A DNA stretch of 64,000 nt from Aplectana chamaeleonis (Eukaryota; Nematoda; Chromadorea; Rhabditida; Cosmocercidae), in assembly GCA_029168955.1 (NCBI GenBank), contig JAPDOI010000185.1, positions 521,001 through 585,000 of the forward strand. The letters run 5' to 3'. A program made the position numbers and the translations under genes. Position 1 is the stretch's first letter; the number at the start of each line of letters is the position of its first letter. The notes under the pieces are model-generated. The model did not search any database, was not told the origin of the DNA, and saw nothing but the letters and a program-made list of their open reading frames with translations. This document shows positions 55,915 through 64,000 of the stretch, piece after piece.

Positions 55915-55919
55915 TTAAT

Positions 55920-57040
55920 TGAAATGGTCAATAATTCTCGGCAACTCGCATACAATTCCTTATCAATGTGTCGATTCCGAAAAAAGTTTCGCCTGCACCA
56001 GAATCGCATGATTGTATTCCCCATTTGGGTGTTCCGTATGGGTGCTGCTGCACCCACTCCAGCCTAGGCAGTCCCTATTTTGGAACCGCGTTCACCTTTT
56101 GAGAGGGGGGGGGGGCTAATCGACGAGTTGCCGCCGTTCTCTCTCAACTTCCCTATTACTAAAATAGCACAGGGAGCGAAAACACAGCGAGCAGCGATTG
56201 TGGTATGCGTTGTTTTCGCATTTGCCTAGTAAACATTCGTTTCTAAATATGAAAATAACAACATGAAAACATATTCGAGACGGCGGCAGCGCCTGGCTGC
56301 CAGTGAGTGACTCAGGAACTGCCTACTCAGCGAAAACAAATCGCCGGCTGCTGCTCCTACTGCAGTGGATGAATGACTGTCTGCTATGCAAAAGCAATTT
56401 CCCAACTGGGTACCCCTGAATTGTCCCTGCGTACGGGTGGCCCAGCAACTTCCGTAGTCGGCGACCGACGGCCGTTTTCTGTTGACAGCCGGCGCGCGCT
56501 CGACGGGCAAAGCGAGTCTGCCTCGGCTAAATTTAACACATCGCCTGCACTACAAACAATATGAAAAAATCACGGGAATGTTTCCAACTTCCTCAAACTA
56601 CTGTCAGTCCATCAAAAACACGATTCGGAAGTGGGGGGGGGGAGGCTGTACTGACGAGTATTAGAATTCTGCAAAAATTCTGTATTTTTGAGAAACGTCT
56701 TGCGTTCGGGCCTAGCTCAGAACAATTCAAAAATTCAATGGGTCAGAATTGCTTCCTAGGGTTCCCCAGGAATATGCATTTGATATATTTTCTTTCATTA
56801 CTCTCGCCATTCGAATTCTGCTAGCTAAAATATCAAGTATTGGATGTAACTCTATTATTAAGCCAGCGCTGAACGAAAAGCGTTGGATGGGGCCCAAACA
56901 CTCATCGAAGGATATGCCTGAAAGGCAGCGTTTATGATAGGGATTTATAGTTGGTTTTCTGTCAAGAATACCAGGCTTGGTTGTATGTTGAGCATAAACG
57001 AAAAAGAAGCCTCCTGAGACCTCCTTCTTTCCCTTCCACC
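55920..57040. other. No confirmed gene; GC-rich stretch
   Basis: 56330-56540 is GC-rich with open frames on both strands (e.g. an ATG frame 56373-56564, +). G-runs occur at 56106 and 56632. None has splice or motif support. Confidence 0.3.
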
Positions 57041-57045
57041 CAAAA

Positions 57046-57306
57046 ATGAATGACCAACTCATAAATAACAACCCATTGTCGAAACAGTCAGGTACTGTTA
57101 TGTCAAAATCGCTTGATTTTTTCGAAAACACTGCTACGTATTTCCCTTCGTCGGTCGATTCTTCCGACATCAAAAAATTGTTGGAACTTTCTGGTCTAAA
57201 AGAAACGGTTTTTGATGAGTGTTTGCTAGTTCTCTCAGCATGGATTCTCTGTAAAGTACCAGGCCATTTACAATCTTTGAAAAATTGTTTTTTTTACTTA
57301 TTCTGA
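57046..57306 (+). CDS. Candidate 86-residue open frame, unknown protein
   Basis: An ATG in a good context (AAAAATG) opens MNDQLINNNPLSKQSGTVMS and runs 86 codons to a TGA, through SDIKKLLELSGLKETVFDE and a hydrophobic C-terminus. No domain recognised. The minus strand is also open over part of it. It sits in PKA intron 2 on the sense strand, so it could be a nested gene or a gene relic. Confidence 0.35.
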   Translation: MNDQLINNNPLSKQSGTVMSKSLDFFENTATYFPSSVDSSDIKKLLELSGLKETVFDECLLVLSAWILCKVPGHLQSLKNCFFYLF

Positions 57307-57309
57307 TCA

Positions 57310-58210
57310 CTTGCTTGATTTCAAAGTAAAAATTATCGTTAAGGCGCCACCCGCGCCGAAAGTCACATTTGTTTTTATCTCAATCCCAAGGAGTGATTCT
57401 CATGAATGAGGAGACAGTAGGATTCCATTCATTCATAGAATAACAAGCACCAATTTTTCAAAATTCCTAAAATGTTCGAGTTGATTTTGAACATTTGATG
57501 GTTTCCGCTTTTTCAGCGGTAAAATACATTTCTCATCATTTATGGGCATCCTTCCCCTCAGCGTAATGCGCGGATCCAAGGACTGTTCAAATAGGTTGTC
57601 AACATTTTGAGAACATCTAATTTGTTTAATTTTCTAGTGCCGAAGTGTACTGAATGATCTTTAGTTTTGGATATTCAATTATGTATGTATCTAAACTCGC
57701 ACATTAAAGGTTCGCAATTTTGAATAGCTTTTGGTAAAAGAAAAATGAAGAAAAGTTAGTTTTCTGGTACTCCTCCGGGTTAGACGACCTACCAGAGAAA
57801 ACCAGGATATTAGCAACTGTTTCGACTAGACCGACCGCGCGGTTGGCTGCGGCAACCAATTTATTGTCTTTGAAGTAGCATAAATTAATCGATGGCTTTA
57901 GCGGCAGGAAAAGATATCAAAATCATGCTCTAATGGGTTGTCTAATCCGAAAGAGTACCACTTTTCTCAGAAGCTCTGCAGATTCTATCACACCAAACAC
58001 ACAAGATATGTAGACGTAGTGGGCGGGATTCATTGCTTTAGCAACTTTTGAAAGAGTTCCTTCTTCGAAAAAGGAGGATTTCCGGGCCTTTTCGGTATTA
58101 TCCTGTACATTGTGTGTCTACGTGCTCGAAAGAGCAAAAAATGAGATACGCTTTTGTTGCGCATAGGCTGTCCTAAATGCATCGTGTTTTGCCGCGCTGG
58201 GAGTGCAAAC
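57310..58210. other. No recognised gene
   Basis: AT-rich, with no complete repeat termini. No frame has splice or motif support. Confidence 0.3.
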
Positions 58211-58219
58211 TCATCCTTA

Positions 58220-58355
58220 GGGGTCGTTTATACTCCCGCCGCCGAGCGGCGCGGCACAGTGCTTTTCTGTAATATTGATCACGCGGCGCCGCACAATCGA
58301 TATCGCAGGGTTGCACTTCGCCGCGCCGCTCGGCGGCGGAAGTCAAAACGACGCC
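58220..58355. mobile_element. TTA-type GC-rich palindrome family F copy 2
   Basis: TTA (58217-58219 and 58356-58358) flanks GGGGTCGTTTATACTCCCGC and GAAGTCAAAACGACGCC. The arms GCCGCCGAGCGGCGCGGC and GCCGCGCCGCTCGGCGGC are nearly perfect. Confidence 0.88.
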
Positions 58356-58369
58356 TTAGGGGGTTCTTA

Positions 58370-58472
58370 GGTGTCGTTTATACTCCCGCCGCCGAACGGC
58401 GCGGCACAGTGCGTTTCTGTATATTGAATGATCAGGATTGCACATAGCGGATGCGGAAGTATAAACGACGCC
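58370..58472. mobile_element. TTA-type GC-rich palindrome family F copy 3
   Basis: TTA at 58367-58369 and 58473-58475. The left end GGTGTCGTTTATACTCCCGC matches copy 2 and the right end is GGAAGTATAAACGACGCC. The right arm has lost much of its GC core. Confidence 0.82.
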
Positions 58473-58606
58473 TTAGCGCGAAAGCGACGCCATTTCAAGT
58501 TTCATATGTGAATCGACAGCAGCGCATTATTGATCGATTTCCATAGATAACATCTAATCGCGCCGCATTGCGATTAAACTCTTAAATAGGCTTTAGGAGG
58601 GGATTT

Positions 58607-58831
58607 TTGATAGCTTCGATGGTCACTGCCTCCAGGTTACATCCAAGACTAGCAAAATCATGCACAGCGTGTTTTCTTTCGGATACCGATCTCACTGTAT
58701 TCAACGAGGTGTATAAAGCGTACATACGGCTTGTTGTGGAGTATGAAACTGTAATTTTTAATCCCTACAAAAGGGGATATATCGATGCGTTGGAAAAGGA
58801 GAATACTTTTCGCGTAGACTCTTTTTCATGA
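58607..58831 (+). pseudogene. LINE reverse-transcriptase remnant
   Basis: The frame contains VYKAYIRLVVEYETVIFNPY and then IDALEK. This matches the late RT/thumb signature of non-LTR retrotransposons of the CR1/Jockey type, which reads roughly (Y/F)K-x-Y-[IV]-RP-x-[LV]-EY-x-[ST]-x-[IV]-[FW]-x-P-[YF], then DI(D/E)-x-[IL]-E. The Arg-Pro pair is changed to Arg-Leu and the usual VQRRFTR that follows is lost, so it is decayed. It is bounded by family F palindromes and by the family C/A composite. A continuation after 60356 was looked for and not confirmed. Confidence 0.65.
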
Positions 58832-58902
58832 CCGCGTGGGTTCATACTGATCGCAACGTGTGTCAGGTGGCCAGGAATGCTAGGCTAGGTCTAATCACTT
58901 AA

Positions 58903-59386
58903 AGGCACAGGGCACCCAAAAAATTAATTTTCAGATTTCATGCTTCTCTTGGAGAGAGTCACACGTTGATCACAGAGGTATCCCTAAAATCGTCCAGGAC
59001 CCCCTTTGAACAGAGTTATGGCTCTTCAAAGATGCCTAGATTTCGAGGGTGAAAAATTGGTGGACGAGTTGTCTCAGGCCTGTATTTCTCTTCATTCGCA
59101 ATCGTTGCGCGAGAGCGAGCCAGGATGAGGAGATAGCCCAGCAATGGGATGAAGAACGACGACTTATTGGAATTCATCCATCCATTGAGCCGCTATCGAG
59201 TCCGAAAATCTGTTAGGGGGTCGGGCCTGTGGTGGTGAGCGAAGGGGGTCGGGCCTGTGGTGGTCGCGTATATCTCGCTTATTTGGAGGAATTGAGATCT
59301 CGCATCTGGCACGTGTTATACTGGTGGGGTCTTCTACACAATTACATGAAAATCTCAAAATTCATATCTGAGGGTGTACTGTGCCT
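58903..59386 (+). mobile_element. TTAA-MITE family C, left arm of composite
   Basis: TTAA at 58899-58902 and 59387-59390. Begins AGGCACAGGGCACCC and ends GGGTGTACTGTGCCT. Inverted match of 59870-60352. Confidence 0.88.
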
Positions 59387-59390
59387 TTAA

Positions 59391-59864
59391 AGGCAGTGTT
59401 CGCGATGATCTTCAATTTTGAGATTATTTGCGAAATCGATTGATTGACCCCCGGGTAGAACTAAAATGACGGAGAAACTGAGAAAAACGGACCGGAAATC
59501 CTTTACTCTCACCCGCCAATTTACTCTCACAGGAACTGTTCGTTGTGACGACGAAATATTTTGCGGACCCGTCCTTTGCCATTTTCTGCTTTCTGTTGCT
59601 CCGTCCCTTATTTCGGACCCTAACTAACTTCGTTTTGCATTAAATATTCTTCTATTTTTGACTGACCCAATGTTCCACCGGTGGCAACCACCATGAACAT
59701 GTTCATCCAACCGGACAACTAGTCCATGGTATAGAATAATATCACTGAAATACGACGTTTCAATGGGTTTCTTGCCGTTTCTTCGTAATTTTGGTAAGAC
59801 TTGGAGGCCAACGCTTTGTTTTATGTGAAAAACTCGGAACTGAAAATCATCGTGAACACTGCCT
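59391..59864 (+). mobile_element. TTAA-MITE family A, centre of composite
   Basis: Begins AGGCAGTGTTCGCGATG and ends TCGTGAACACTGCCT. Shares its TTAA sites with the family C elements on either side. Confidence 0.88.
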
Positions 59865-59869
59865 TTTAA

Positions 59870-60352
59870 GGCACAGTACACCCTCAGATATGAATTTTGG
59901 GATTTTCATGTAATTGTGTAGAAGACCCCTCCTGCATAACACGTGCCAAATGCAAGATCTCAATTAATCCAAATAAGCGAGATATAAGCGACCACCACGG
60001 GCCCGACCCCCTCCGGCCACCACCACAGGCCCGACCCCCCAACAGATTTTCGAACTCGGTGGCGACTCAATGGATGGACGAATTCCAACAAGTCGTCGTT
60101 CTTCAGTCCATGGCCGGACTGTCTCCTTATCCTGGCTTTCTTTCACTCAACGATTGCGAATGAAGAGAAATGGAGGCATGAGACAACTCGTCCACCAATT
60201 TTTCACCCTCAAAATCAAGGCATCTTTAAAGAGCGATAACTCTGTTCATAGGGGGCCCTGGACGATTTCAGAGATACCACTGTGATCAGCGTGTGACTGT
60301 CTCCAAGATGAGCATGGAATCTGAAAATCAATTTTTTGGGTGTCCTGTGCCT
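59870..60352 (-). mobile_element. TTAA-MITE family C, right arm of composite (inverted)
   Basis: Begins GGCACAGTACACCCTCAG and ends GGGTGTCCTGTGCCT, with TTAA at 60353-60356. It pairs with 58903-59386 along its length. Confidence 0.88.
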
Positions 60353-60356
60353 TTAA

Positions 60357-61460
60357 GGCTAGCCTGCTGTTCAAGCTGAGGCCGTCAACCACTATGGGAG
60401 CGGAGCGCCGGTAAAATTGGCCCTTGTTGGGGCTAATCGGATTGTCAGGCAGCACATTTTTGTCAATAGGGCGGGTTCTCAATTCAACACGCTACTTCGG
60501 TTAGGCTTAGTAGTTGGGAAGCTTATTGCGTCTAAAGAGAGTTATATTTATGTTGTTCCAAGGGCGATGTTCATAAGATCTCATACCTCGAAGGGGACGA
60601 ATGTCTTAATATTTATTTATGATTATTCTTTATTACCGCTATCGTTATTTTTTGTTCCTTATTATTGTTCCTAACTATCCCTCCTCACAGTTTGTGGTTT
60701 AATTTCTTCCCGAGCTGCTATTCGTTTACACGAGTTTTCCGTGGATTGAATAGAGATAGAAATTCAAAGCATCGCACCCTGAACTCTAGGCTTTGGTTTA
60801 GCGTGGTTAAGTACAGATCTTGTTGGAAATATTACAGATTCTATAGTCACTACGTTTAACCCGGAAGTCCATCTTAATCGTGAAAGTTTTATCCTATGTG
60901 AATGACAAAGTGTGATGTTGAAGTCTCAGGTTGAACGGTCTGGGGTACCTTTTTTTACAGCTTTCGAAACAATTGTAAGCATAATTTTCAGTTGATCCGG
61001 ACTGATTACATATTGTGTTGGATGCAACTCTAACTAACTCCTCAAGTGGTGGTCGTAATCATCTTGTCGCCCAACCACCGTCCTGTTTTTGCCTTACCCC
61101 CAGTCTCACATTAACGGTATTTTTATGTCTCCTATTTTCGGTATGATTGTCGGCCCCAACTAATGCACTAAAAATAGCCGGCGACTGCTGGGACTCTCCC
61201 ACGTGTATTGTCCATACAGAAGAGCCGGTTTGCCTGGTTCTCTCTCCCGTTTCCGCGCTACATCCAACATACCCCTCCATCTGTTTGCTCGCCGTCACAC
61301 TCCCACCTCCTCGTTCACTCCCACCGCTCCCTGTCATCTCTGCATATCCTCAACTTGAACACTCTATTCGCTATCGTCGCTGTGTACCCTTTCTCACCGC
61401 ATTCTATTGCGTCCTCTGCGCGCTCGACGTCTCTCAAGGCAAGCTACCGCCGACTCCTCC
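60357..61460. other. No confirmed gene; pyrimidine-rich 3' part
   Basis: 60417-60860 has open + strand frames that might be further decayed retroelement sequence, without clear motifs. 61140-61460 is C/T-rich like a promoter or 5'UTR for the frame at 61466. Confidence 0.25.
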
Positions 61461-61465
61461 CCTAT

Positions 61466-62070
61466 AGCGCTCCATTCTGAAATTTCCGTTCCCTGTAGCC
61501 ATCATCATATCATCTGACAAGCTGTTGTCCCTCTACCCCGAATCGGATCGGAGGCCTAAATGCCTAGGAGACTGGACCTCCCAACGTAGCGTCTCGACCT
61601 CGACCTCATGTGATTCCTCACCTCAACAGGAGATCCATCCCTTATTCAGATGCAGTCCACTCAAACCCACCGATATCTCTTCTCCGTCTCATGGAGCATT
61701 CCCCCTAACCCGAGCTGCTCCTCTCAAGGGAGGACTCACCTCCGGTTTAGCGGTGAAGAAACGCCGCTCTTCCAGTTCACCTGAAGAACCGCGGTATCGT
61801 GAAAAAGTCCCCCATCTGGAGTCCCGTCGTTCCCGAGATCTGCTATTGGAGCCTTCAACTTCTGCTGGACCATTCTGTGATCTGTCGAGAAATCTTTCTG
61901 ATCGAAAGGATGTTAATTTAGCTGCTGAATTATTCTGGCTAAAAACCCAGCTCTCGGATCATTGGTCCATGAAATGGCTCTGGCAGGTACTGTGGATTGT
62001 CTTGATTTTTTTTTCGATTTTGCGACTAATTCTTTTTACTTTTTTTTTACTAAAAATTAGTTATGCCTAG
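61466..62070 (+). CDS. Candidate Ser/Arg-rich exon, unknown protein
   Basis: A + strand frame is open from after a TAG at 61465 to 62070. The body is Ser/Pro/Arg-rich (e.g. KKRRSSSSPEEPRYREKV) with a charged C-terminal part (LSRNLSDRKDVNLAAELFW). There is no ATG near the start. An acceptor at about 61498 (TTCCCTGTAG) and a CAG/GTACTG donor at about 61987 would make it an internal exon of about 490 nt. If not spliced, the T-rich tail would encode a hydrophobic C-terminus, but that tail looks like intron. The phases of partner exons are unknown. No family recognised. Confidence 0.35.
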
Positions 62071-62074
62071 CTAA

Positions 62075-64000
62075 TTGCGCAGTGGTTTTCAGAGGGATGC
62101 ATAGAAATTTCTAATTCATCTGAGAAATTATAGTGAACGGCTAGTCTCGAACTACAATCGAATGTCGACTATTTATACGAGTATGGCGCTATGATGGCCA
62201 ACGGGCTCTGAGCTTTTCTTCCAAATATCCCGTCATTGTTAAAAATCGTCCAGTTTCTCGAAAATGCCACGATGCCCTTGGGATTTCAATGTGGTTCCTT
62301 CTGATGGGCACCTTGAAGATCGTTCAAATCCCCCTCGGATCAGCATTCGATCTCGAACAAACTTGTCGTCCTCAGAGTTATCCTTGAATCTCGATGCTGG
62401 GAATGTGCTTGACTTTCAACTCTGTTGTTTTCCCCCCATCGATTTTCCACAACTGCTGTCTCTCGATTGGCTCATATTTCCTCCATAGATCAGGCGGTGT
62501 TTTGATGGGGACGACCTTATTGCTATTCAGTCTATCGGAGTTTGTTATTTCCCTATCACGATTTTATTTTTAGCGTTTTCGCACATGAAGTGCTTAGGAT
62601 TAAAAAAGTCAAGAAAAGGGAAAGTTTCCGACTCCCATTCATCCGAATCGCTCCTGCCAGTTAGAAAATGTGAAGGAAAAACGGAACTGGTTTAGATATT
62701 GGGAGTCGAAAAAATTGCACCCACGCCAGAATTCCATCCACCCGGGTTCGAACTCCATGGAGAAAATCAGGGAACGTTTCTTGAACATAAAACTATCTCA
62801 TGTCTTCAATCTATGGGCAGTTGTTGGAGGGCTGCACCCTTTACGAGCCAATTATCGAATACAGTTCCGGAAAAACTCACGAGGTACCCCCATAGCTTCC
62901 CCGAAATGAACTCAATCTGCTCTTATGTTTTGTCCACTTGTTTTCATGTTATTCCAAAGTTTTGTGTAGCGGAATCGCTCAGCGCATTGGCTTTCAGATT
63001 GCTTCAAGACTTGAGGAACGCTTTGGGTCTTCGAGGGTTTGCCAAGACACACGGATTTCCCAGTAGTTTGATTCTTATGCGAGGTCGAACAACGAAGTTT
63101 TTTTCTCCTATTTCCAAAAAGTTTCTTTCCAGGAAGCTTCTCAATGTTTCATGAAAGTCGTCAGATTTTCTATTGAATTTCTTTATAAAATGTAGTCAGC
63201 ATGCGTTTGTTGACGCTCTTTTATCATTTTGATCAGTTTTTTGAAGTACCCATTCTGAAATTCAGTTCTTTCCGAAAAATCTGAAAATTCATATCTGAAA
63301 AAATACTTAGAATCCTGTTAAAATTTGCTACCCAAGGATTTTTGCTAAGGTTCAAATTTGAACGAAAAAGATCGTGATGAAGTTTTTAGTGTTCCATACA
63401 ATGTTCAAGGTATATCGATCTGCAAATCACAATTCGACATTTTTTCATTTAGTTCTGAACTATGCAAGTCTTTTCTATATCTCAGGACGGGCCTCTTCAC
63501 CTGGCACCAATAAGATCAGAAGAGAGTTAATATCAAAAGAAGTTATCAAAAAAAGACCCTAAAGACGCGGAAGCGCGTGCCCGCGTGCTTTCTGTCCAAC
63601 TCCTAAAAGCGGTTGTGGGGTGGGTGGACAGCTGGTTCCAGAGGTCATCCTGAAGTTTTCCGTACAAGATTCAAGTTTTATAGAAAAATTTCTCACGCAT
63701 TACTCAATTTTTCAGGTAACACAGATGTTACCTGGCGTTCCTTTTTTCTAAGTTTTTTTTTGCCTGAGATCTTCCAAAGCATCTGAGCTTGATGTTTTCC
63801 TGAAGAAATCTCAACGCTTTCAAGGATTGTAAGGCTTCTTGAGGCATTCTTTTGGTATTCCACTGTCATACAAGTTTGTAGGGATTCTACCGCATCCATT
63901 GGGGTTCTTTGATCCTATCTGAAATTGCACTTGTTATCAAGAAAGCATGTGATGAAGAACTTATCTGATCACCTGATCTAATTAGAAATTAAAACTCTTT
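62075..64000. other. Open frames without support, plus a family R end
   Basis: An ATG frame at 62264-62488 and a 151-codon frame at 62699-63154 (TTG start) show no motif or splice cue. 63550-63610 matches an end of family R (GCGTGCTTTCTGTCCAACTC). No PKA core exon was found. Confidence 0.3.

Noticed and set aside
55692..56057. 121-codon minus-strand frame sharing peptide-like stretches with 6948-7487
   Set aside because: The similarity is that of the family A DNA itself. There is no evidence of selection on the protein.
62735..62765. GGGTTCGAACTCC as a tRNA box B
   Set aside because: No box A is found at the right distance upstream.

Overview
This window looks like intron-rich, repeat-laden DNA from a nematode, most likely a rhabditid/strongylid (clade V). 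The evidence is: (i) one exon at 47804-47865 that I recognise as exon 2 of the cAMP-dependent protein kinase (PKA) catalytic subunit gene, called kin-1 in C. elegans; (ii) nematode-style splice signals, including a TTTTTCAG acceptor and several candidate introns of about 38-50 nt; (iii) a very high density of palindromic miniature transposons. No bacterial operon, rRNA, CRISPR array or phage module is visible.

The organising gene is the 5' part of the PKA catalytic-subunit gene on the + strand. The shared second exon (KEFLEKAREDF...RWENPAQ) begins with a phase-1 junction. Upstream are several candidate alternative first exons, each an ATG followed by a phase-1 GT donor: 17652-17724 (strong), 36553-36793 (good), 47581-47617 (good, behind a CCAAT-containing promoter-like block) and 20457-20505 (weak). 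First exons therefore spread over about 30 kb, and kinase-core exons 3 onward are not in the window.

The introns hold candidate genes on the other strand. The best are a three-exon 3' portion at 33244-33820(-), a four-exon 3' portion with 48- and 49-nt introns at 39208-39771(-), and single open frames at 25493-25843(-), 48871-49062(-) and 50938-51213(-). Weaker + strand frames lie at 57046-57306 and 61466-62070. I recognise none of these proteins. The splice models come from reading frames and consensus sites, so they are hypotheses.

Most of the rest is mobile-element debris. The largest group is a TTAA-flanked set of MITEs whose ends all begin AGGCA or a close variant (families A, B, C, D). 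There are hAT-like elements with 8-bp target duplications, including one nested inside another at 29930-32592. There are Tc1/mariner-like TA-flanked foldbacks, TTA-flanked GC-rich palindromes at 44.5, 52.9 and 58.2-58.5 kb, a degenerate dispersed repeat (family G), two tRNA-derived SINE-like units and a LINE reverse-transcriptase remnant at 58607-58831. Many long frames are by-products of these palindromes and are not called as genes.
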